A DNA stretch of 64,000 bases from Spirosoma endophyticum (GTDB taxonomy: Bacteria; Bacteroidota; Bacteroidia; Cytophagales; Spirosomataceae): positions 186,001 through 250,000 of the forward strand of contig NZ_FOLQ01000008.1 in assembly GCF_900112365.1 (NCBI RefSeq). Direction: 5' to 3'. Shown piece by piece: positions 1-7,292 of this stretch (the first letter of the stretch is position 1; the number at the start of each line of letters is the position of its first letter). The translations under genes and the position numbers were made by a program. The notes beneath the pieces are model-generated. The model was given only the letters and a program-made list of their open reading frames with translations, did no database searches and was not told the origin of the DNA.

Positions 1-123
1 GGGTATGAGGAAGTGGCTATCGACAGACAGGGTGTAACCGATGTGTGGACAAACCAACAAGTGAAGGACTTGATTAAACAGCGAAACATCCAACTGATTA
101 GCTATAAAGACCTATTGAAATAA
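1..123 (+). CDS. 3' end of an unidentified gene (partial)
   Basis: The first 123 bases are open in frame 1 and end in TAA at 121-123, giving the last 40 residues of a protein that starts before the window. The tail is hydrophilic and ends in ...SYKDLLK. I do not recognise the family from this much sequence. Only 3 nt separate it from the rhamnosidase, so the two are probably one transcript, which would suggest a role in carbohydrate use; that is inference. Confidence 0.6.
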   Translation, partial: GYEEVAIDRQGVTDVWTNQQVKDLIKQRNIQLISYKDLLK

Positions 124-126
124 CTC

Positions 127-2859
127 ATGAAGCACCTATTATTTATCTGCTTTCTGCTCACTCATTCAGTAGCCATCGGGCAGTTGGTGGTACAGGACCT
201 TACCTGTGAGTACATGCCTGATCCGTCCGTTGTCGATGAAATCCATCCTCGACTCTCCTGGATCAATCGGGCGAAGGCCAACCAGCGCGGTCAGAAACAA
301 CTTGCCTATCAGCTGAAAGTAGCATCCAGCCCGGCCATGCTGAAAACACCTGATCTATGGGACAGCGGTCGAGTGACGAGTGATGAATCGAACCGGATTC
401 CTTACGCGGGGAAGCCCCTGCCATCGCGGCAGAGTTGCTACTGGCAAGTGCGGGTGTGGGATAAGGACAACAAGCCATCGGCCTGGAGCAACGTAGCAAA
501 ATGGCACATGGGTTTGCTGGCAAAAACGGACTGGAAAGCCGAGTGGATTGGGGCGCCCTGGCAAGGGGAGGAAGCAATCCCGAAGCCGAAAGGTGGGCCG
601 AATGAGCGAACGAAAATCTTGCCGCCACCCGCTCCTATGCTTCGAAAATCCTTTACGACCACGAAAAAACTTCAACGTGCTGTCGTGTATACTACCGGAC
701 TGGGCTACTTTGAATTTTACGTAAATGGGCAAAAAGCGTCCGATGATCAGTTAGTGCCGAATCAAACCAATTACGGCAAGCGGCCACAGTTGCCCGAAGC
801 CTTAATTTCACTGCCTGACGAATTTCGTGACTACCAGGTTATGTATTTAGCCTATGACATTACGGATAAACTTCGCGCAGGAACGAACGTAATGGGGGCT
901 ATGCTTGGGAATGGATTTTATAATGCCCCCAAGTTCTGGACCGCATCGTATGGGTCTCCGCGTTTTATCGCCCAGTTGCATCTTACTTACGCAGACGGCA
1001 GTGAGGCCGTTATTGTGTCGGACAAAAGCTGGAAAGCGGCCCAATCAGCTATTGTATCTGATTTGGTGTACGATGGTGAAATCTATGATGCCCGACTTGA
1101 GCAACCTGATTGGTGTACTGCTACGTATGATGATTCAAAATGGGAACCGGTGATCAACCGGGAAGCTCCATACGGTAAACTCGTCGCCCATACCGCCCCC
1201 GTGGATAAAATTACGAAGATTTACCCGCCGTTAACAATAGAAAAGCTGGCCAATGGTAACTATAAAATAGATTTTGCCGAAGAAATTTCGGGCTGGGTTC
1301 GCTTGAAGAATATCTCGGCACCGGCAGGGCATACTATCAAAATCACTTTCAATGCAAATCAGTATTCAGGCGAAAACACGTACATTTTTAACGGACAAAA
1401 AAATGCATCCTACGCCCCCCACTTCAACTGGTTTGTGTTCAGCGGGGTTGAAATCAGCAATTGGCCCGGTGAACTAAAAGCCGAAAATATTCAGGCCGAA
1501 GCAGTCAATACGTCCGTGACGGAATCCGCCGTATTTGAGACCTCAAATAAGCTCTTCAATCAAATCAACCACATCTGGAAACGCTCGCAATTGGACAACA
1601 TGCACGGAGGAATCGCATCCGACTGTCCGCACCGGGAGCGCTCGGGGTATACGGGCGATGCCCAGGTGGCTTGCCATACCGTGATGCAGAATTTTGAGGT
1701 AAAGGCATTTTATAAAAAATGGGTGCGCGATATAGTGAGCGCCCAAATTCCGGCCACGGGTTATGTGCCGAATGGAGCACCCTGGCAGCCGGGTTGTGGT
1801 GGTGGTGTAGCCTGGGGAGCGGCTATTCATATCATTCCCTGGGAATTTTATCGACAGTATGGCGATAAAGGTATATTGGTGGATACCTATGAAGGCATGG
1901 TAGGCTACATGAATTACATGAACACTTGGGTCAATCAGGACGGAATTATGTATTCCCAACGTACTGGAAAAGATGGGAAACCGTTGAAATGGTGGAATTT
2001 AGGCGAATGGGCGGGACTCGAACAAATGCCGTCGGACGAGTTGGTTCATACCTTTTATTTTTGGCTCTGCGCAGATATTACAGCAAAAACGGCCACCGTT
2101 CTGGGAAAAACCAGCGATGCTGAACAATATAAATTACTGGCAGACAAAACGAAAAAAGCGTTTTTGACGACATTTTATGACCGTCAGAATGGGACCTTTG
2201 GCAAGTATGGCGGCAACGTATTTGCCTTGAAAATGGGTGTTCAAAAAAATCAGTATGAACCCGTTATTCAATCCTTGAAAAAGGATATTGCCGATGCAGG
2301 TGGGCATCTGGATACGGGTATTTTCGGAACGCGCTATTTCTTTGACGTTTTAGCAGATAATGGCTTAAATCAACTGGCGTATGATGCCATGAACAAAACG
2401 ACCGAACCCAGCTTTGGTCACTGGATCTCGCTGGGTAGTACCACAACTCGTGAACACTGGAATACGAGCAGTTCGCACAACCATCCTATGTTTGGTGGCG
2501 GCCTAAGTTGGTTTTATACCCGATTAGCGGGCATGCAAACGTCCGATATTCAAACCGGCTATAAGCAGATCGTCTTTAAGCCCAGGCCGGTTCCTGATTT
2601 GACCTTTGCCAATTATTACACTGAAACGGTATATGGGAAAGCGGGCATCGAATGGAAGCAGGGACTATCGTTTGAGATGAAGGTTAATGTACCCGTCGGT
2701 AGCACGGCAGTTGTGTTTATCCCGACCGAGATAGGGAAATCCATCTCAGAAAAAAACCAACCGTTAGCCAATAGAAATGACATCGAACGGCTTCCTCCTG
2801 AAGCCGGCTATCAGGTCGTAAAAATTGGCAGTGGTGTTTATTCTTTCAAGGTGAAATAA
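127..2859 (+). CDS. Secreted alpha-L-rhamnosidase, GH78
   Basis: A 910-residue GH78 glycoside hydrolase that should release terminal alpha-L-rhamnose from plant or microbial glycans by inversion. Residues 1-19 form a signal peptide ending in AIG-Q, so it acts in the periplasm or outside. Beta-sandwich regions precede the (alpha/alpha)6 catalytic domain. The family acid motif DCPHRERSGYTGDAQ lies at about residues 498-512, and TREHWNTSSSHNHPMFGG near residue 780 is the second family hallmark. A C-terminal beta domain (PRPVPDLTFA...) follows. Its length is typical of the family. It starts 3 nt after the preceding gene. A second GH78 in the window (26698-28971) is only distantly related. Confidence 0.93.
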   Translation: MKHLLFICFLLTHSVAIGQLVVQDLTCEYMPDPSVVDEIHPRLSWINRAKANQRGQKQLAYQLKVASSPAMLKTPDLWDSGRVTSDESNRIPYAGKPLPSRQSCYWQVRVWDKDNKPSAWSNVAKWHMGLLAKTDWKAEWIGAPWQGEEAIPKPKGGPNERTKILPPPAPMLRKSFTTTKKLQRAVVYTTGLGYFEFYVNGQKASDDQLVPNQTNYGKRPQLPEALISLPDEFRDYQVMYLAYDITDKLRAGTNVMGAMLGNGFYNAPKFWTASYGSPRFIAQLHLTYADGSEAVIVSDKSWKAAQSAIVSDLVYDGEIYDARLEQPDWCTATYDDSKWEPVINREAPYGKLVAHTAPVDKITKIYPPLTIEKLANGNYKIDFAEEISGWVRLKNISAPAGHTIKITFNANQYSGENTYIFNGQKNASYAPHFNWFVFSGVEISNWPGELKAENIQAEAVNTSVTESAVFETSNKLFNQINHIWKRSQLDNMHGGIASDCPHRERSGYTGDAQVACHTVMQNFEVKAFYKKWVRDIVSAQIPATGYVPNGAPWQPGCGGGVAWGAAIHIIPWEFYRQYGDKGILVDTYEGMVGYMNYMNTWVNQDGIMYSQRTGKDGKPLKWWNLGEWAGLEQMPSDELVHTFYFWLCADITAKTATVLGKTSDAEQYKLLADKTKKAFLTTFYDRQNGTFGKYGGNVFALKMGVQKNQYEPVIQSLKKDIADAGGHLDTGIFGTRYFFDVLADNGLNQLAYDAMNKTTEPSFGHWISLGSTTTREHWNTSSSHNHPMFGGGLSWFYTRLAGMQTSDIQTGYKQIVFKPRPVPDLTFANYYTETVYGKAGIEWKQGLSFEMKVNVPVGSTAVVFIPTEIGKSISEKNQPLANRNDIERLPPEAGYQVVKIGSGVYSFKVK

Positions 2860-2866
2860 CAAACGT

Positions 2867-3036
2867 ATGCTGCTGGCTGCTTTGGCCACGTTTGGCGTGA
2901 ATAGAATTCTATTTTCCATCGATTATCCGTTCAGTACCAACAAGCAGGGCCGCGCCTTTTTGATCAGTATTAATCTGCCGCCCACCGACGTTGAAGAATT
3001 GCGCATGGCAACGCTGATCGACTCCTGAATCTACAA
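2867..3036 (+). pseudogene. Amidohydrolase-2 family remnant, truncated and frameshifted
   Basis: Translation from 2867 gives a stretch with NRILFSIDYPFSTNKQGRAF, which matches the end of amidohydrolase-2 (ACMSD-like decarboxylase) barrels, including the conserved DYPF. The frame then breaks at about 2994-3000. Adding one A in the GAA-GAA-TT stretch restores IAHGNADRLLNL, the usual C-terminus (AHGNAxRLL). The 5' two-thirds of the gene is missing, so the fragment begins 7 nt after the rhamnosidase stop. The rest of the gap, to about 3290, shows no gene. The family call rests on motif recognition only. Confidence 0.75.
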
Positions 3037-3297
3037 GCCTGGTCTGCACAACTGCCGATCAGAGGTGCATTCTTTAGTCTCCGCCATCCTCGCTCTTCGC
3101 TCTCTTCTTCACGGAGTTCGGCCTGACGTTACGGCTTTGCCCTATAAGCCGGTTTCTCTCCTTGTAGCGAATCTTACCTGGTTAAAATTGATGAGTTTCA
3201 CGACTTGGGCAGACTAGGTCTGACCGTGAAATGTCGCCTTTTTTATAGAAGTATTTTCTGATCTGCTACGTCCTCTTTCGCGAACCGATCGGGGGTG

Positions 3298-3305
3298 TAT
3301 ATTTG
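3298..3305 (+). promoter_or_regulatory. Putative Bacteroidota -7 promoter box
   Basis: TATATTTG matches the Bacteroidota sigma-ABfr -7 consensus TAnnTTTG exactly. A weak -33-like TTTC lies at 3276-3279. It would drive the DUF1080 gene with a leader of roughly 100 nt. Confidence 0.4.
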
Positions 3306-3414
3306 TAAAAGAATCGTGTCTGTTTTCAATATCTTCCTGAGGGAGCTAAGTGGCGTCTAATAGGTTGATATTCAGATGCGATCGTCTTCGTGCAGTAAAT
3401 CCAATTGTCATCCA

Positions 3415-4116
3415 ATGAAAAAGTGCTTCCTGTTACTGGCGACCCTGAGTCTGACCTATTCCCTTTATGCTCAAACGCCAGCGGTTAGTGTGCCGCCCAA
3501 AGGTCATCCTAATCCGAGTGGAGCTGGCTGGAGGTCGTTGTTCGGAAGCGATCTTTCGGAGGCTTCGTATCCCAAAGGGGTGTGGAGTATGGATGATGGG
3601 GGAATACTGACTGCTACGGAAGATAAAGCCATCTGGTCAGCAGTGCCGTACGACGATTTTATCTTGGATTTGCTCTTCAAAACAGCTGAGGGAACCAACA
3701 GTGGGGTGGTCGTTCATGCGAGCGATACAACCAACTGGATTCCCAATTCGGTAGAAATTCAGATTGCTGACGATTACGCAAAAAAATGGGCCGAGTCGCC
3801 GGGAAACTGGCAGTGTGGGGCTTTCTTCGGTCATCAGGCACCCACGAAACGGACCGTCAAAAAGCCCGACGAGTGGAATCGCTATACCATTACGTGTCAG
3901 GGGAAAATGATCTATGTTGTCCTGAACAACGAATTAGTCAATACCATCGACCTCACAAAATTCACGTCTACTAAAACCAATCCGGATGGGTCGGAAGTGC
4001 CTGCCTGGCTCAATAAACCAGCCGCCGATCTGCCGTTGCATGGCTTCATTGGTTTACAGGGGAAACATGCTGGTGCTCCGATTTACTACCGGAATGTGAA
4101 GATTAAAGCACTGTAG
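3415..4116 (+). CDS. Secreted DUF1080 (3-keto-disaccharide hydrolase-like) protein
   Basis: I place the start at ATG 3415, not the upstream in-frame ATG at 3376. From 3415 the protein opens with the signal peptide MKKCFLLLATLSLTYSLYAQ, and the upstream 13 residues look random. The mature 210 residues are a single DUF1080 concanavalin-like domain. Typical motifs are W-SLF-GSDL near the start, TNSGVVVHA, EIQIADDYA, and G-FIGLQGKHAGAPIYYRNVKIK at the C-terminus. Some members hydrolyse 3-ketoglycosides; the substrate here is unknown. It is probably extracytoplasmic. It may be co-expressed with carbohydrate genes, but a 555-nt gap separates it from the rhamnosidase. Confidence 0.88.
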   Translation: MKKCFLLLATLSLTYSLYAQTPAVSVPPKGHPNPSGAGWRSLFGSDLSEASYPKGVWSMDDGGILTATEDKAIWSAVPYDDFILDLLFKTAEGTNSGVVVHASDTTNWIPNSVEIQIADDYAKKWAESPGNWQCGAFFGHQAPTKRTVKKPDEWNRYTITCQGKMIYVVLNNELVNTIDLTKFTSTKTNPDGSEVPAWLNKPAADLPLHGFIGLQGKHAGAPIYYRNVKIKAL

Positions 4117-4188
4117 GTACGCCAGCCCGGCCACACTACGTAGTTTATTGCGAACCCATTGGCTTGTGGTTGGTGTTCTTGAATTACT

Positions 4189-4452
4189 ATGTCAATCGAC
4201 CCCCAAACTCGTCACAGCACAACATTACCTGAATTACGTTTTTCGCTCAATCTGCTATATGTTGGTCGGTTGCTGCTAGGCATGAAATCCCCTTCGCTCA
4301 CAACGGACGAGGGAATTGACGCCTTCGATGAACGTATTGAAGACGTAACCGATGAATTAGTGGCTACCGAATTACTGCACGAAGCGGCTATTTTAGCCGG
4401 GGATATTTTGCCGGAAATTGTACCGCCAACGGCAACCGATGACGTAGCATAA
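4189..4452 (+). CDS. Hypothetical 87-residue protein
   Basis: A short acidic protein rich in Glu, Asp, Thr and Leu, with no signal peptide, membrane segment or family I recognise. It is co-directional with the HAD gene 73 nt downstream. A longer frame on the other strand (4212-4517) has a serine-rich, unlikely composition, so I prefer the plus-strand reading. Its function is unknown. Confidence 0.55.
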   Translation: MSIDPQTRHSTTLPELRFSLNLLYVGRLLLGMKSPSLTTDEGIDAFDERIEDVTDELVATELLHEAAILAGDILPEIVPPTATDDVA

Positions 4453-4525
4453 GCTGCAATCTGCGTTCTTTGCACGCATATAAGCCGCAAGCTATTGTGG
4501 CCCAACAAGAGTCTCACCTGTTTTT

Positions 4526-5215
4526 ATGCCTGATACACATTCTTCCGATTTTGCGTGGGCTTGCCTCTTTGATATGGACGGCGTTCTGGTTGACAATACC
4601 GATTTTCACGTCAATGCCTGGTTACAGTTTGCCCAGAAACACAACCGGCCACTGACGAAAGAGCAGTACGTAGAAAATATCAACGGGCGCGTTTCTGCTG
4701 ATGCCATGGCATACGTATTTCAACGCCCCATTCCGCCCGGCGAGTTGATCGTATTGACCGAAGAGAAAGAAGCCATTTATCGCGAATTATACCGACCACA
4801 CTTGCAGCCTGCACCGGGTTTGCTGGATTTTCTGGTGGCGTTACGTGAACAGGGGGTTAAGCTGGCCGTGGGAACATCGGCCCCGGAAAGCAATGTCCGG
4901 TTTACGCTCGACGGCCTGCCATTACGTCCTTATTTCAATGCGGTGGTGGATTCCAGCATGATTCATAAAGGGAAACCCGACCCTGAAATTTATTTGACAG
5001 CCGCCGAACGAGTGGACGTAGAACCAGCGCATTGCATCGTTTTTGAGGATGCGTTTGCGGGAATCGAAGCGGGCCTCCGGGCCGGGATGAGTGTGGTGGC
5101 TATTGCCACAACACACACGCATGACGAACTCGTTGGCACCGGTGCGGCCCTCATCGTTGACGACTTCAGGGGCCTGACGGTAGATGCCGTGCGGCAATTA
5201 GTAACTGGAAAGTAG
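4526..5215 (+). CDS. HAD-family phosphatase/phosphoglucomutase-like
   Basis: A 229-residue cytoplasmic HAD hydrolase of the beta-phosphoglucomutase-like subfamily. Motif I is FDMDGVLVDN (residues about 14-23, nucleophile and acid Asp), followed by an alpha-helical cap. Motif II is VGTSAPES, motif III is KGKPDPEIY and motif IV is VFEDAFAGIEAG. These are all the catalytic residues expected for Mg-dependent phosphoryl transfer. Likely substrates are sugar phosphates, but the sequence does not distinguish phosphatase from mutase. It lies just upstream of agmatine deiminase, which has its own promoter-like box. Confidence 0.88.
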   Translation: MPDTHSSDFAWACLFDMDGVLVDNTDFHVNAWLQFAQKHNRPLTKEQYVENINGRVSADAMAYVFQRPIPPGELIVLTEEKEAIYRELYRPHLQPAPGLLDFLVALREQGVKLAVGTSAPESNVRFTLDGLPLRPYFNAVVDSSMIHKGKPDPEIYLTAAERVDVEPAHCIVFEDAFAGIEAGLRAGMSVVAIATTHTHDELVGTGAALIVDDFRGLTVDAVRQLVTGK

Positions 5216-5238
5216 CTGACTGACCCAGCCTATTTTTA

Positions 5239-5246
5239 TAACTTTG
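5239..5246 (+). promoter_or_regulatory. Putative -7 box for agmatine deiminase
   Basis: TAACTTTG matches TAnnTTTG exactly. It overlaps the most upstream possible start (TTG 5244), which argues that translation starts further down, at TTG 5280. No clear -33 box was seen. Confidence 0.4.
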
Positions 5247-5279
5247 GAAAAAATTGGCCAAGGTGCCAACGTCATACGC

Positions 5280-6341
5280 TTGAATACCGCATCCAACACT
5301 ACGCTTATTCCTGCCCGAGAGGGCTTTTTCTTTCCTGCCGAATGGCATCCACACGTAGCAACCTGGCTGAGCTGGCCGCATACGGAAGCCTCCTGGACAC
5401 GCGAACGGCAGGAGCTGATGTTCCCGGCTTACATTGACTTTATCAAAGCGATTTCCGAAAGTGAGCAGGTTTGTATAAATGCGCACAATGAGGTAGTTAT
5501 ACAAGGTGCTACGTTGCGGCTGCTGGCGGCTGGTGCCGATATGAGCCGGATTACCTTGCTGCCGCATCCTACGAACGACTCCTGGTGTCGCGATCATGGC
5601 CCGGCTTTTCTGATCAATCCTCAGAGAAAGGAGCGGATGATCGTGAACTGGGGCTACAACGCCTGGGGGGGCAAGTATCCGCCCTATGACCGGGATGATC
5701 TTATTCCGGTAGAAATTGCCCGGTATCGTCAGTTGGACTACGTTACGCCAGGAATTATTATGGAAGGCGGCTCGGTAGAATTTAACGGAGCCGGAACGGT
5801 GCTGACCAGCCGGACCTGCCTGCTCAACCAGAACCGGAATAGCCATTTGACGCAGGCAAACATTGAGCAGTATCTGTGTGATTACTACGGTGTTCAGCAG
5901 GTGCTGTGGGTTGAAGAAGGCATTGTTGGCGATGATACTGATGGGCACATTGATGACACGGTTCGGTTCGTGAATGAGGATACCGTCCTTGCGGCTTATG
6001 AAACAAATGCGAACGATGCGAATTACCCGTTTTTGCAGGAAATTCATCACGAATTGAAACAGATGCGGCTGCTGAACGGCAAGCAATTGAACATTGTAGA
6101 GTTGCCCATGCCTGATCCTGTCGAAAGTGATGGACTTCGTTTACCAGCCTCTTACGCCAATTTCCTGATCACCAACGGAGCGGTGATTGTCCCGACGTTC
6201 CGTTGCCGTAAAGATCAACTGGCCCTTGATATAATCGGTACGTGTTTCCCGGACCGAAAAATTGTTGGTATCGATTCAACGGACATTGTTTGGGGATTAG
6301 GGAGTTTCCATTGCCTGAGTCAGCAGGAGCCGAGTCTATAA
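5280..6341 (+). CDS. aguA: Agmatine deiminase
   Basis: This enzyme converts agmatine to N-carbamoylputrescine and ammonia in polyamine synthesis. It belongs to the Porphyromonas-type (PAD_porph) guanidino-modifying family. Conserved blocks are NDSWCRDHGP, NWGYNAWGGKYPPYD, MEGGSVEFNG, GDDTDGHIDD and the C-terminal GLGSFHCLSQQEP, which carries the nucleophilic Cys. The length of about 353 residues is normal. There is no in-frame ATG before the conserved N-terminus. TTG 5244 sits inside a promoter box, so I chose TTG 5280 (MNTASNTTLIPAREGFFFPA), with 5244 as the alternative. No carbamoylputrescine amidase gene is next to it. Confidence 0.93.
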   Translation: MNTASNTTLIPAREGFFFPAEWHPHVATWLSWPHTEASWTRERQELMFPAYIDFIKAISESEQVCINAHNEVVIQGATLRLLAAGADMSRITLLPHPTNDSWCRDHGPAFLINPQRKERMIVNWGYNAWGGKYPPYDRDDLIPVEIARYRQLDYVTPGIIMEGGSVEFNGAGTVLTSRTCLLNQNRNSHLTQANIEQYLCDYYGVQQVLWVEEGIVGDDTDGHIDDTVRFVNEDTVLAAYETNANDANYPFLQEIHHELKQMRLLNGKQLNIVELPMPDPVESDGLRLPASYANFLITNGAVIVPTFRCRKDQLALDIIGTCFPDRKIVGIDSTDIVWGLGSFHCLSQQEPSL

Positions 6342-6342
6342 A

Positions 6343-6397
6343 GTGAAGAATGTAGAATGAAAAATAAATGTCAATTACTCACGCTGCATTCTTCACT
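6343..6397 (+). repeat. Intergenic inverted repeat
   Basis: AGTGAAGAATG at 6343-6353 is repeated as its exact reverse complement at 6387-6397, between the aguA stop and the lipoprotein start. The 33-nt loop and lack of a T-run make a classical terminator unlikely. It resembles other palindromic spacers in the window. Confidence 0.6.
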
Positions 6398-6410
6398 AAA
6401 TCGCTGTTTC

Positions 6411-7124
6411 ATGTTTATCAGATTGCTCTTTCACTCATTCGCTCTTTCAACATCCGTTGCGGCACTCATTATAAGTGGCTGCGCCCGTCAACCGCAACTA
6501 ACGGCCGAACTAACCCTCCGGACCTTGAACGCCGTTAATCTGGAGGAAACCCTGAGTCGGCGGGATGAGCTGATGATGGCTTATTCGTTGACCAGCTACG
6601 ATGCGCAGAACAAACCCGTTGGCGTAGTCAATGGCGGCTGGGGCGTTGAAACGGTTAAAAAAGGCCAGCTACTTGATTTTCCAGCGAGTGAACACCCGGC
6701 TCGTCCAATTCAACTCGCATTGCCTAAAAACGGAAAAATTGTGGCATCACTGATCCTGGTTGAAGTGGACGATTACAATCAGGCAAAGCAAACGCTTGCT
6801 AAAATTCAGAAAATACACAACGTCGTTTCCATTCCCGCTACGTTGCTGCTGACGGCTGCGGAAGTGTTGACACCCTTGAAATACGTATCGGCCGGACTGG
6901 TGGCATCAGGCGTTGGATTGCAACTGGCTGACAAATTGGACAATGATGATGTGCTGGGCCAAAGTAGTGTTGAACTATATGAAGCAGCCTTGCGCCAGAA
7001 AAAGCAGCGATTTATTAAGGTCCCTGTCGTCTTTTCCGGGAAAAATCAACAGGATTCCTTTGAGTACAAATTAGAATACGACATCACGCTGAAAACCGTG
7101 AAAATTCAGGCCGTTCGCCAATAA
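6411..7124 (+). CDS. Putative lipoprotein of unknown function
   Basis: I start this at ATG 6411 because the upstream 18 codons lie inside an inverted repeat. The N-terminus is a hydrophobic signal with a lipobox ending ISGC (Cys at about residue 24), so the product is probably a membrane lipoprotein. The remaining ~210 residues are soluble, mixed alpha/beta, with no family I can name. A moderately hydrophobic segment (ATLLLTAAEVLTPLKYVSAG) lies mid-protein. Its role is unknown. Confidence 0.7.
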   Translation: MFIRLLFHSFALSTSVAALIISGCARQPQLTAELTLRTLNAVNLEETLSRRDELMMAYSLTSYDAQNKPVGVVNGGWGVETVKKGQLLDFPASEHPARPIQLALPKNGKIVASLILVEVDDYNQAKQTLAKIQKIHNVVSIPATLLLTAAEVLTPLKYVSAGLVASGVGLQLADKLDNDDVLGQSSVELYEAALRQKKQRFIKVPVVFSGKNQQDSFEYKLEYDITLKTVKIQAVRQ

Positions 7125-7292
7125 GCGACGCATGTGGGTCGTTTCTTACGTTAAGACATGGCCCAAAAACGAATGTTTTTACCATTTACTTGGTTTTTAA
7201 ACTACGATAATTATCCTCGACGCTCGTACTGAAAACTGATAACAAGATTACTACGGTAGATCGTCCACACACTATAATTTCACCTCGACGCT

